A DNA stretch of 64,000 nt from Saprospiraceae bacterium (lineage in GTDB: Bacteria > Bacteroidota > Bacteroidia > Chitinophagales > Saprospiraceae): the NCBI GenBank assembly GCA_041392805.1, contig JAWKLJ010000001.1:1860001-1924000 (forward strand), given 5' to 3'. The notes beneath the pieces were generated by a model. That model searched no databases and was not told where the DNA came from. It saw only the letters and a program-made list of their open reading frames with translations. This document shows, piece after piece, positions 45,361 through 52,902 of the stretch; position 1 is the first letter of the stretch, and every line of letters begins with the position of its first letter. The position numbers and the translations under genes were made by a program.

Positions 45361-45367
45361 TGGACTA
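45352..45367. promoter_or_regulatory. Imperfect second TAGTCCA/TGGACTA operator
   Basis: TAGCGCAAGTGGACTA keeps the outer TAG and the full TGGACTA half of the operator at 45310-45325. It overlaps the -33 box of the flavodoxin-fold gene. Confidence 0.5.
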
Positions 45368-45375
45368 AAAAAATA

Positions 45376-45407
45376 TTTGCTTTTTAGTACGAATCGTATT
45401 ATACTTG
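45376..45407 (+). promoter_or_regulatory. padR promoter
   Basis: TTTG (45376-45379), a 20-base spacer and TATACTTG (45400-45407) match the Bacteroidota promoter with one mismatch. The start site would be near 45412, giving a leader of about 16 bases before the ATG at 45428. Confidence 0.6.
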
Positions 45408-45423
45408 CAGTACGAATCGTACT
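45386..45423. promoter_or_regulatory. Paired PadR-type operators AGTACGAATCGTACT
   Basis: A perfect 15-bp palindrome (arms AGTACGA/TCGTACT) lies at 45409-45423. A near-copy, AGTACGAATCGTATT, lies at 45386-45400. The first copy falls in the promoter spacer and the second at the start site, as expected for autorepression. Their centres are 23 bases apart, about two helical turns. Confidence 0.68.
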
Positions 45424-45427
45424 AAAT

Positions 45428-45967
45428 ATGATCACAAGAATCACCGCACTAGATTATGCCATTATGGGGCTTTTACAAGAAGGGGCCAAAACGGGCTATG
45501 TTATTCGCCAGGTTTTTGAACAAACGGCCCTGGGCACTTATAGCAGTAGCCCTGGAAGTATCTATCCGGCCTTGAAAAAATTAGAAAAGCGAGCATTAGT
45601 GATTAAAAAAGCCCTTGCAAAAGGAGATAAAGAACAATTCGTCTTACTCCCTGCTGGGAAAACAGCACTCTTGGCTTGGTTAAACAGTGAGTTGCAAAAA
45701 GAGGATATCGAAAAACACATGACGGAGGTGCTCCTAAAATTTGCCTTTATGGAAACTTTATTGAGCAAAAAAAAACGAATTGATTTTTTAAAAAATTTAG
45801 CAGCGCTGTTGGAAGAACATATTCATGAATTGAAAACATTTCACCAAATGCATACCGACCTCCTCAGTCTGCATGGCCGACTGGCCCTGGAAAACGGAAT
45901 CGAAGGGCAAGCAGCACATCTTCGGTGGACCAGGCATGCGATCAAGGAAATCCGGCACGCCATTTAA
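45428..45967 (+). CDS. PadR-family transcriptional regulator
   Basis: The ATG at 45428 gives 179 residues; an upstream open extension crosses the operators and is rejected. The N-terminal winged helix is typical of PadR (LDYAIMGLLQEGAKTGYVIRQ, then SSPGSIYPALKKLEKRALV). A C-terminal helical part (about 100-179) serves dimerisation. PadR proteins mostly repress efflux or stress genes and often themselves. The palindromes in its promoter support autoregulation. The gene 19 bases downstream encodes a membrane protein, which may be its target or effector. Confidence 0.87.
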   Translation: MITRITALDYAIMGLLQEGAKTGYVIRQVFEQTALGTYSSSPGSIYPALKKLEKRALVIKKALAKGDKEQFVLLPAGKTALLAWLNSELQKEDIEKHMTEVLLKFAFMETLLSKKKRIDFLKNLAALLEEHIHELKTFHQMHTDLLSLHGRLALENGIEGQAAHLRWTRHAIKEIRHAI

Positions 45968-45986
45968 TCAGCTAAAACCCAATCAC

Positions 45987-46868
45987 ATGACGAAAGCAAT
46001 TCACCTTTTTTGGCAAATTCCAGCCCTTACCCTTAGTTTATTTATGTGCTTTGTAATCGGAGGGCTGCTCTCTGGTCTGAGCAGTAGTGCAGCAAGTGAG
46101 GCTAGCCCTGAGGCAATGGAGGCGGCAGCCCAAACAGCAGGCCTGCTACTATTGGCATGTTTGATGACCGCGGTTGTAATCGCCTTCCCCATCCGGTATG
46201 CCCGTTGGGGGGGACTGAAGCTGACCCTGGCCATTTTCTTGCTCTACTTCGGCATTTCCACTTTCATGACACAGATTGAGAGTATCTTTTTTAATGGCGC
46301 TTTGCAAATACCATCAAATATGGTTTGGCAAATTATCCTTTCTGGCCTCCTCACTGCCATTTTATTTTCTCCCTTAGCCGTATGGATCATGGGAAAAATG
46401 CGAAATCCTTCTCTTGCGGCCACCGCCATACCAATAAACAGGCTAGTAAAGCCTGGCCTAGTAATTGCAGTCCTTTACCTGATTATCTACCTACTCTTTG
46501 GCTATTTCCTTGCTTGGCAATCACCCGCTGTCAGGACCTTTTATACGGGCTCAACAGATATCCTTCCTTTTGGCGAACATATGTTGGATCTCCTTAAGCA
46601 TAACCCGACCTTGTTATTATTCCAGCTTTTCAGAGGTATACTTTGGGGCGCATTGGCATGGCTAGTCATGCGCATGACAAATGGCAATTGGCTGCTTAAA
46701 GCTGTTTTTATCGGTTTGCTTTTTGGTATTATGGCGACTGGTGGGCTTTTACTCCCCAATCCTTTCATGCCTGCGGAGGTGCGTTGGGCACATTTTTGGG
46801 AAACGAGTACTTCCAATTGTTTGTTTGGGATAAGCTGTGGGTATGTGCTACGACCTTTAGATAGTTGA
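45987..46868 (+). CDS. Multi-spanning membrane protein of unknown function
   Basis: From the ATG at 45987 the product has 293 residues. About eight hydrophobic helices can be seen (near 10-28, 50-68, 76-92, 108-128, 152-172, 205-225, 235-255 and 270-285), with an Ala/Ser/Glu-rich loop after the first. No motif I recognise identifies a family. It follows padR by 19 bases on the same strand and is probably cotranscribed, so it may act in export or in response to the PadR signal. Confidence 0.7.
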   Translation: MTKAIHLFWQIPALTLSLFMCFVIGGLLSGLSSSAASEASPEAMEAAAQTAGLLLLACLMTAVVIAFPIRYARWGGLKLTLAIFLLYFGISTFMTQIESIFFNGALQIPSNMVWQIILSGLLTAILFSPLAVWIMGKMRNPSLAATAIPINRLVKPGLVIAVLYLIIYLLFGYFLAWQSPAVRTFYTGSTDILPFGEHMLDLLKHNPTLLLFQLFRGILWGALAWLVMRMTNGNWLLKAVFIGLLFGIMATGGLLLPNPFMPAEVRWAHFWETSTSNCLFGISCGYVLRPLDS

Positions 46869-46950
46869 AAAGGGCTTGAAAGTTTAGTGCCGTAGGCACA
46901 AGCAAAAAAGGTTGAAGATGAATTGCGATAAATCCTTATCTTAGTAGTTT

Positions 46951-47073
46951 GACGGAAATAAATGATAAAACTTTTTTAAAAGATTCGCGAATATTTTCAC
47001 ACAACTTCCTTTCTGGCAGTTGCTTTGAAAATTTTAGCGAATCAAAAGTTGTATCATTTATTTTTTTTCCGTC
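46951..47073. repeat. Long imperfect inverted repeat before tetR
   Basis: The left arm (46951-46999, starting GACGGAAATAAATGAT) and right arm (47026-47073, ending ATCATTTATTTTTTTTCCGTC with a few extra T) are complementary over most of 48 bases. This includes the inner GATTCGCGAATATTTTCA against TGAAAATTTTAGCGAATC. A 26-base loop separates them. It ends 11 bases before the tetR start. It may be a non-autonomous inverted-repeat element or a leader hairpin. Confidence 0.75.
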
Positions 47074-47084
47074 TCTTAGAGCAA

Positions 47085-47750
47085 ATGACCACAGCAGAAA
47101 AAATACGAGACAAAGCCTGCGAACTCTTTAACGAAAAAGGCATAGCTGAGGTATCCATCCGCGATATCGCCGCGGCTTTGGATATTAGCCATGGCAATTT
47201 ACGTTACCATTACCCAGGGAAAGGACTTATTATTGAAGCCATTTTTCAGGCCTGCCTGGAGGCATCTGATAAAGTGATGGAACAATTGGATCATCCTGCC
47301 GTGGAGTTATCGACCATCTTAATGGCCACCGCACAACAAGCCGTCAAGTTTTGGGAATTTCGTTTTTTACTAAAAGACCTACTGGCTATTACCCAGCAAT
47401 ACCCAAAGGTAGGAGATGCCCTGCGGCAAATGTACCGGCACAGAGAGCAACAATTAAACAATATTTTTCAATATCTTCATCATAAGGGATTGCTCCAGGA
47501 AGAAGTATTCCCGGGGTATTACAAAATGGTCATTGAAAATTGCCTGATGGCCACTGATTTTGGCATTTCCTTTGTGGAACTAAACTACCCCAATGTGCCT
47601 GAAACAGAAAAGATTCACCGCTACCACCTTAGCTGGTTCGTCCCAATGTTGGCTTGCCTAACGGAAAAAGGACAGAATGAAATATTTCCTTTGTTACAGG
47701 ATTGGAGGGGTGGGAGCAGTAACGTTTTTTTTATGTCGGCCTCGAAGTGA
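47085..47750 (+). CDS. TetR/AcrR-family transcriptional regulator
   Basis: The ATG at 47085 gives 221 residues; the TTG upstream lies inside the inverted repeat and is rejected. Residues 1-50 form the TetR helix-turn-helix: TTAEKIRDKACELFNEKGIAEVSIRDIAAALDISHGNLRYHYPGK in short blocks, with the usual YHYPGK turn. The rest is an all-helical ligand and dimer domain with several aromatic residues. Its ligand is unknown. It faces no obvious target; the inverted repeat just upstream may be part of its control. Confidence 0.85.
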   Translation: MTTAEKIRDKACELFNEKGIAEVSIRDIAAALDISHGNLRYHYPGKGLIIEAIFQACLEASDKVMEQLDHPAVELSTILMATAQQAVKFWEFRFLLKDLLAITQQYPKVGDALRQMYRHREQQLNNIFQYLHHKGLLQEEVFPGYYKMVIENCLMATDFGISFVELNYPNVPETEKIHRYHLSWFVPMLACLTEKGQNEIFPLLQDWRGGSSNVFFMSASK

Positions 47751-47769
47751 CAGGCTCACGAGCGGTTTT

Positions 47770-48242
47770 TGGGGGATGTGAAGGTATTGGAGGTTGGGGC
47801 AAGCCATAGCGACACAGGTGAATTTGAAATTGTCATTGCCATTGCCACGGAAGCCAACTGGAGCTATTGAACCACCAGTCTTCTCCCCAAACCAGCTCCC
47901 TCCAATCCCATCGGGATTGACCCTCGGTAGCCCCGGTGCGATATCGATCCATTCATACCGTAGGTATGAGCCAAATGAATCATCCTGGTGCCCAAATCGT
48001 ATAATCGGCGCCCCAGCGACACAGCCGCAATTTTAATTTTGATTTTGATTGCCATTTTGATTCTATTGGTGCTTAGGTTTTATTTGGACGTGGAGGTAGT
48101 GGAGGTGGAGAGGTATTGGAGGTTTGGCTTGCGGTTTTTTTGGACGTGGTAGTGGAGGTTTGGGGCAAGCCCCAGCGACACAGCCGCCATTTTAATTTTG
48201 ATTTTGATTTTAATTTTGATTTTAATTTTGATTTTGATTCCA
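47770..48242. repeat. Composite intergenic repeat region
   Basis: This gene-free stretch holds two or three copies of a modular repeat. The order is GGACGTGGAGGTAGTGGAGG (near 48087 and, shortened, near 48145), then GGGGCAAGCC(CC)AGCGACACAG (near 47800, 48010 and 48163), then a hexamer tract of ATTTTGATT units (48030-48062 and 48187-48241). The copy near 47770 continues into ATTGTCATTGCCATTGCC instead of the AT-rich tract. No gene was found. Confidence 0.75.
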
Positions 48243-48376
48243 TAGGGTGGTTTATCCGCACAGCTAGCGACAACACTTTTTAAACCAATATTTTTTAATC
48301 ATTTTAAAATCTTATTATCCATTCCCTATTCAGTGCCCCGACCCCACTCGAAAAGCTCAAAAGCCCTAAAGAAGGG

Positions 48377-49252
48377 GTGCAGCTTTTTATCAAGCGAGAT
48401 GATCTCCTGCATCCGGAAGGGGATGAATATTTCTGTGGTAATAAGTGGCGGAAGCTAAAATACAATCTAATAAAGGCAAGGGCCGAGGGGCATCAGCAAT
48501 TGCTCACCTTCGGAGGGGCCTTCTCCAATCACATCGCGGCAGTAGCCAGTGCAGGACAATTATTTGGGTTTAAAACCATCGGCATCATCAGGGGGGAAGC
48601 ACAGGTTTCACTTAATCCCACCTTACAACATGCCGAAGCAATGGGTATGAGACTGGTCTATTGGGATAGAGCAAGGTATCGCGAAAAAGAAAATCCTGCG
48701 GCTATCGCTGCCTTGAAAAAATCATTTGGCTCCTTTTACCTGCTACCGGAAGGAGGGACGAATGCCTTGGCACTTCAGGGCGTTGGAGAACTCGTCAGTG
48801 AGCTTCGGGCACAAATCAAACTCGATCATCAAACTTATCTCACCCTTAGCTGTGGAACAGGCGGTACCATGGCCGGCGTCATTCTTGCCCTGCAAGGCCA
48901 GGCAAACGTCATTGGTTTTCCGGCTTTAAAAGGCGATTTTTTACAAACCGAGATCGAAAATTTACTCCTGCAACCCGGGAAAAAATTGACCAGTTGGTCT
49001 TTACAAACGACTTATCATTTCGGAGGTTATGCAAAACACCAGGCAGAACTCCTTTCTTTTATGCATCTATTTAAGGCCAATAATGACATTAAACTTGATC
49101 CTATTTATACAGGAAAATTGGGTTTTGGGGTACATGATCTCATCCAAAAAGGCTATTTTCTGACAGGAAGTACCATCATTATGATTCATACGGGTGGCTT
49201 GCAGGGGATCAAGGGGTTTCAGCAACGATTTCCGGGTTTCTTGGATTTGTAA
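48377..49252 (+). CDS. ACC deaminase/D-cysteine desulfhydrase-like PLP enzyme
   Basis: The 291-residue frame from the GTG at 48377 has fold-type II PLP features: IKRDDLLHP, then CGNKWRKLKYNL with the PLP lysine, FGGAFSNHIAA, PEGGTNALALQGVGEL, SCGTGGTMAG and MIHTGGLQG. Relatives split D-cysteine or 1-aminocyclopropane-1-carboxylate. The family's usual N-terminus (a PTPLEKL-like segment) is encoded in the same frame upstream, from 48308. Between the stop at 48305 and the GTG there is no ATG, GTG or TTG. Either translation starts at a rare codon such as ATT at 48314, or the N-terminus is shortened. Two tracts of the modular repeat precede it. Confidence 0.82.
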   Translation: MQLFIKRDDLLHPEGDEYFCGNKWRKLKYNLIKARAEGHQQLLTFGGAFSNHIAAVASAGQLFGFKTIGIIRGEAQVSLNPTLQHAEAMGMRLVYWDRARYREKENPAAIAALKKSFGSFYLLPEGGTNALALQGVGELVSELRAQIKLDHQTYLTLSCGTGGTMAGVILALQGQANVIGFPALKGDFLQTEIENLLLQPGKKLTSWSLQTTYHFGGYAKHQAELLSFMHLFKANNDIKLDPIYTGKLGFGVHDLIQKGYFLTGSTIIMIHTGGLQGIKGFQQRFPGFLDL

Positions 49253-49318
49253 GCCATCTTTATCCTACGCATAAAAATAAACCGATTGCTCAATAACCTA
49301 GCCAATAACTAAAATACG

Positions 49319-49350
49319 TTTGTAAAAACATTGAAATACGGCTAATTTTG
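49319..49350 (+). promoter_or_regulatory. Bacteroidota-type promoter of the TPR lipoprotein
   Basis: TTTG (49319-49322), a 20-base spacer and TAATTTTG (49343-49350) match the consensus exactly. The start site would be near 49355, leaving a leader of about 115 bases before the ATG at 49471. Confidence 0.65.
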
Positions 49351-49470
49351 TAACAAAACTCTTTTCTGCTGTTAGACCTGCTGTGGGTAGATTTTATATA
49401 AGGAATGAATAAATAATTTAATGTTAGATGAAACTTCTATACACAAGGTCTTTTATCCAACCTAAATCCT

Positions 49471-51189
49471 ATGAAAATGAGGTATTTTCTTCTTTTACTG
49501 ACGTTTGTAAGCATCCTCGCATGTAATACCAAAAAAACAGAGGCTGAGCTCACCCAAATCCCCCAAATAAGCATGTGTGTCCCGAAAGGATTGGCCGTCG
49601 ATGCCCTGGCTGAAATCCAGGGAACGCTGCCTCTCTTTGAAGGCTTAGGAAGCTTGCGCTTCCCTATCACGACCAACTCCGAGCTGGCGCAAAAATACTT
49701 TGAACAAGGATTTAAATTAACGGTAGGTTTTAACCATGCCGAAGCCGTTCGTTCTTTTCGCTACGCGATCAAACAAGATGAAAATTGTGCCATGTGTTAT
49801 TGGGGACTGGCCTACGCATTAGGCCCCAATTACAATGCGGTGATGGAGCCAGAAGTGGTAACCGTGGCTTATACGGCGGTGCAGAATGCCCTAAAACTTA
49901 AGGATAAGGTGACACCAAAGGAAGCAGCCTTTATTGAAGCCATGGCGACACGTTATCCGATGGCCCCTGTAGATGATCGTTCCACTTATGACCAGGCTTA
50001 TGTAGCGGCTATGCGGCAAGTGAAGCAACAATTACCAGATGATGAGGAAGCGACAACTTTGCTGGCAGAGGCCATCATGGATACCCATCCTTGGGACCTC
50101 TGGGAAAAATCGGGCGACATCAAACCCTGGACGGGGGAGATCTTAAGCCTCCTGGAATCGGTATTGACAAAAAATCCTGATCATCCTATCGCCATTCACC
50201 TTTATATCCACGCCACCGAAGCTTCCCAACAACCAGAAAAAGCCTTGCCCTATGTGGATAGATTACCCGAAATCACACCTGGTGCTGGCCATTTGGTGCA
50301 CATGCCTTCTCATACTTATATTCGGACGGGCCATTATTACAAAGGGATGCAGGTGAACCAAAAAGCGGTAGCTGTAGATAGTAATTACCTGACTAGTTGC
50401 CATGCGGCAGGTTTTTATCCCCTGGCGCTTTTTCCACACAACTACCACTTCCTTACCGGTTGCGCCGGATTTGCAGGCAACGGAGCGGTGTCTGTCGAGG
50501 CCGCTCACCGCATGGTGGCCAAGTTGGATACTTCCCTGATGCGACAGGAGGGCTACGCCTTTATCCAACACTTTGAGACCATCCCCTTGTATGTGAAGGT
50601 CAAATTCGCCAAATGGAACGATATCCTGGCTACCCCTCAGCCTACCCAAGACTTACTATACCCTCGCGCCATTTGGCATTATGCCCGTGGCATGGCATAC
50701 CATGGCCTTGGCCAACTCGACAAAGCCAAAGCGGAATGGAACGAGCTGCAAGTTTTTGTAGCAGATAAACAACTGGATGAAATGTCCATTTTCGGTATCA
50801 ACACCTTGGGACTTATTATCGATATTGCCGATAATGTCTTAGCCGGAGAAATAGCAACCACTGAGGGGCAATTTGATAAGGCTATGCAGTTGTTCGAAAA
50901 GGCCGTTGAGATAGAAGATGGTCTCGCTTACAATGAACCCCCCGATTGGTTCTTCTCCGTTCGCCACCACCTCGGCGCAGCCTTGATCAAAAAAGGCGAT
51001 TATGCCAAAGCAGAAGCCGTATACAGACGAGACCTTGAGCTTTTCAAGGAGACCGGCTGGGCCCTCAATGGCCTCCATGATGCGCTCATGAAACAAGGTA
51101 AGACAAAGGAGGCTCAGGAAGTACAAAGCCGCTTTGAGACCGCCTGGGCGCATGCTGATACGAAACTAAAGGCCTCCAAGGCATTGTAA
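49471..51189 (+). CDS. TPR-repeat lipoprotein
   Basis: The 572-residue protein has a lipoprotein signal ending in LAC (MKMRYFLLLLTFVSILAC). The rest is helical with TPR-like repeats: ELAQKYFEQGFKLTVGFNHAEAVRSFRYAIKQD near 70-100, YARGMAYHGLGQLDKAKAEW near 405, and two clear units near 470-530 (EGQFDKAMQLFEKAVEI and KKGDYAKAEAVYRRDLEL). A conserved-looking HLVHMPSHTYIRTG and several paired cysteines (CAMCYWGLAYA) mark the subfamily, which is common in Bacteroidota and Proteobacteria but unassigned. It is probably periplasmic and lipid-anchored. An exact-consensus promoter precedes it. Confidence 0.83.
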   Translation: MKMRYFLLLLTFVSILACNTKKTEAELTQIPQISMCVPKGLAVDALAEIQGTLPLFEGLGSLRFPITTNSELAQKYFEQGFKLTVGFNHAEAVRSFRYAIKQDENCAMCYWGLAYALGPNYNAVMEPEVVTVAYTAVQNALKLKDKVTPKEAAFIEAMATRYPMAPVDDRSTYDQAYVAAMRQVKQQLPDDEEATTLLAEAIMDTHPWDLWEKSGDIKPWTGEILSLLESVLTKNPDHPIAIHLYIHATEASQQPEKALPYVDRLPEITPGAGHLVHMPSHTYIRTGHYYKGMQVNQKAVAVDSNYLTSCHAAGFYPLALFPHNYHFLTGCAGFAGNGAVSVEAAHRMVAKLDTSLMRQEGYAFIQHFETIPLYVKVKFAKWNDILATPQPTQDLLYPRAIWHYARGMAYHGLGQLDKAKAEWNELQVFVADKQLDEMSIFGINTLGLIIDIADNVLAGEIATTEGQFDKAMQLFEKAVEIEDGLAYNEPPDWFFSVRHHLGAALIKKGDYAKAEAVYRRDLELFKETGWALNGLHDALMKQGKTKEAQEVQSRFETAWAHADTKLKASKAL

Positions 51190-51212
51190 CTTCGGTCTTC
51201 TGGCATTTTTTT

Positions 51213-51540
51213 AGGACGTGGAGGGATTGGAGGGAAGGAGGGATTGGAGGGGTTGGCTGTACGTAACTCCATACAGCGACACAGGAGGCATTGATCTTGC
51301 CATTGCCATTGATCTTGCCATTGCCATTGATCTTGCCATTGCCATTGATCTTGCCATTGCCATTGCCATTGACATTGATCTTGATCTTGTCATTGTCATT
51401 GATCTTGTCATTGACATTGATCTTGCCATTGATCTTGCCATTGTCATTGCCATTGATCTTGCCATTGCCATTGATCTTGTCATTGCCATTGCCATTGCCA
51501 TTGACATTGATCTTGCCATTGCCATTGATCTTGCCATCGC
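51213..51540. repeat. GGACGTGGAGG module followed by a CATTGCCATTGATCTT hexamer array
   Basis: 51216-51260 holds GGACGTGGAGGGATTGGAGG and a second partial copy. ACAGCGACACAGGAGG follows near 51273. From 51290 to 51537 the DNA is built from hexamers GCCATT, GATCTT, GTCATT and GACATT in varying order. Because the period is six, all frames stay open and give artificial Ile/Ala/Asp/Leu peptides. This is the same modular family as 47770-48242 with a different tail. It fills the gap between the TPR and DinB genes. Confidence 0.88.
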
Positions 51541-51596
51541 ACCAGCCCAAAAAACACTAGGGATTTCCCATCGGTGGAACTTATTTTCACCGCTGT

Positions 51597-52043
51597 TTAA
51601 ATACGGCTACCTCTTGCCAGCGTCAATGAAAGCTGACCAGCATGGTGAGCATTATGAAACAACACATGTGCAAAGAGCCTAATCCGGGTTACCCTTCCAA
51701 AAAACGGGGTATCGATTTCCTCCAACCACCAGGAATCAGTATTGTTTTCCACTAATCTTTGCAGCATTTCATAGCCTTGCGACACTAGTTTTACGCTATC
51801 TTCCAACACTTTACCCTGGCCTTTATCCTCTTGCCCCATGGTGGTGTTCTCTACGCCCATTATTTCTCCAAAAAAAGCGCCAAACATATTCATGGTCTCC
51901 CCGATATGCCTGTATATAAACCCAAGCGAAGCTGTATTATCGTTAAGTCTAAGGCTCAGATTCTCCGTTGAAAGTTTCTGGAAGGCAAAACCACAGGTAA
52001 CTTGATTTTGCGCCAATATTTCCATTAACAGTTCTTTTTGCAT
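51597..52043 (-). CDS. DinB-like four-helix protein
   Basis: The 148-residue protein fits the DinB/YfiT fold: a first helix (MQKELLMEILAQNQVTCGFAF), SLGFIYRHIGETMNMFGAFFGE with a metal-ligand histidine, and ARLFAHVLFHNAHHAGQLSLTL-like residues (RLFAHVLFHNAHHAGQ) with the further histidines. The three histidines bind a divalent metal in relatives; some act as thiol transferases, many are unassigned. It lies divergent from pgeF. The C-terminal end approaches the hexamer repeat array. Confidence 0.82.
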   Translation of the reverse strand: MQKELLMEILAQNQVTCGFAFQKLSTENLSLRLNDNTASLGFIYRHIGETMNMFGAFFGEIMGVENTTMGQEDKGQGKVLEDSVKLVSQGYEMLQRLVENNTDSWWLEEIDTPFFGRVTRIRLFAHVLFHNAHHAGQLSLTLARGSRI

Positions 52044-52149
52044 ATTTTATAATTAATTTTATCCGTTGGAATATTTCACGACAAATTACGGTTATTTGGA
52101 ACAAAAAAAAGCATCATTTGAAACAGCCCTGCTCGGCTTTCGCCGGCCA

Positions 52150-52881
52150 ATGCAATTATCCTCCTTTCCCTATCTGCTTGTGGCCGAAAGTACTCGGCAT
52201 GGTGGATGCAGTCCAATGCCCTATGCTTCTATGAACCTGGGGCTTTATTCTGAGGATACGGCCGAAAATGTACAAAAAAACAGAGACACTTGGTTTGGGC
52301 GTTTGGGGATTGCGGAGGGGCAGGTGGCAGGTATGCACCAGGTGCATAGTGCGGAGGTGTTGTTGGTCAATCAAGCCGGGCAATACAAGGGATATGATGC
52401 CCTCATCACGCAACAAGTAGGCCTTTATTTGACGGTAACTATCGCAGACTGCACACCGATTTTGTTATTCGACGCTGCTAATCAGGCCGTGGCGGCTATC
52501 CACGCTGGCTGGCGGGGCACGGTAGGCCATATCGCCGCCAAGACCCTGGCAGCTATGAACGCAGCCTTTGGGACCAAAGCAATGGATTGTTATGCTTATA
52601 TTGGCACCTGCATCGATGAATGTTCCTTTGAGGTGGACGCCGATGTAGCCGATCATTTCACCGACCCTTTTAAGCGTTGGGACGAGGTGCGCCAGAAGTT
52701 TTTCATTGACTTAAAAGCTTGCAACAGCGCCGTTTTGGAAAAAGCAGGCATACCTGCCTCTCAGATTGAACAGTCACCCTATTCTACTGTATTACATAAT
52801 GATGATTATTTTTCTTACCGAAAGGAAAAAGGTAAAACGGGTAGAATGTTGGGCGTAATTGGGGTAAGTCAAGCAAATTAG
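52150..52881 (+). CDS. pgeF: Peptidoglycan editing factor PgeF (YfiH, multicopper-oxidase-like fold)
   Basis: The ATG at 52150 gives 243 residues and an N-terminus (FPYLLVAESTRHGGCS) that aligns with the family start; an open TTG at 52066 would add 28 unrelated residues. Signatures are MHQVHSAEV with the first histidine, TIADCTPILLFD with the cysteine, and AAIHAGWRGTVGHI with the second histidine. Those two histidines and the cysteine form the metal site. In E. coli the protein removes L-Ser wrongly built into peptidoglycan precursors; purine nucleoside activity is also reported. The gene is divergent from the DinB-like gene. Confidence 0.87.
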   Translation: MQLSSFPYLLVAESTRHGGCSPMPYASMNLGLYSEDTAENVQKNRDTWFGRLGIAEGQVAGMHQVHSAEVLLVNQAGQYKGYDALITQQVGLYLTVTIADCTPILLFDAANQAVAAIHAGWRGTVGHIAAKTLAAMNAAFGTKAMDCYAYIGTCIDECSFEVDADVADHFTDPFKRWDEVRQKFFIDLKACNSAVLEKAGIPASQIEQSPYSTVLHNDDYFSYRKEKGKTGRMLGVIGVSQAN

Positions 52882-52902
52882 TGCTAGCTTTATTATTTCA
52901 CC

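Noticed and set aside
45277..45444. Longer N-terminus for the flavodoxin-fold oxidoreductase
   Set aside because: The extra 56 residues would be read through both promoters and operators, and the family N-terminus (KKILIVNGHPDKES) begins exactly at the ATG at 45276.
47794..48036. Plus-strand open frame of 80 codons
   Set aside because: It runs through the modular intergenic repeat and its translation is rich in Pro/Ser with no family features.
51086..51682. Several overlapping open frames across the GCCATT/GATCTT array
   Set aside because: All are by-products of the six-base period; the peptides are low-complexity and conflict with the TPR and DinB genes.
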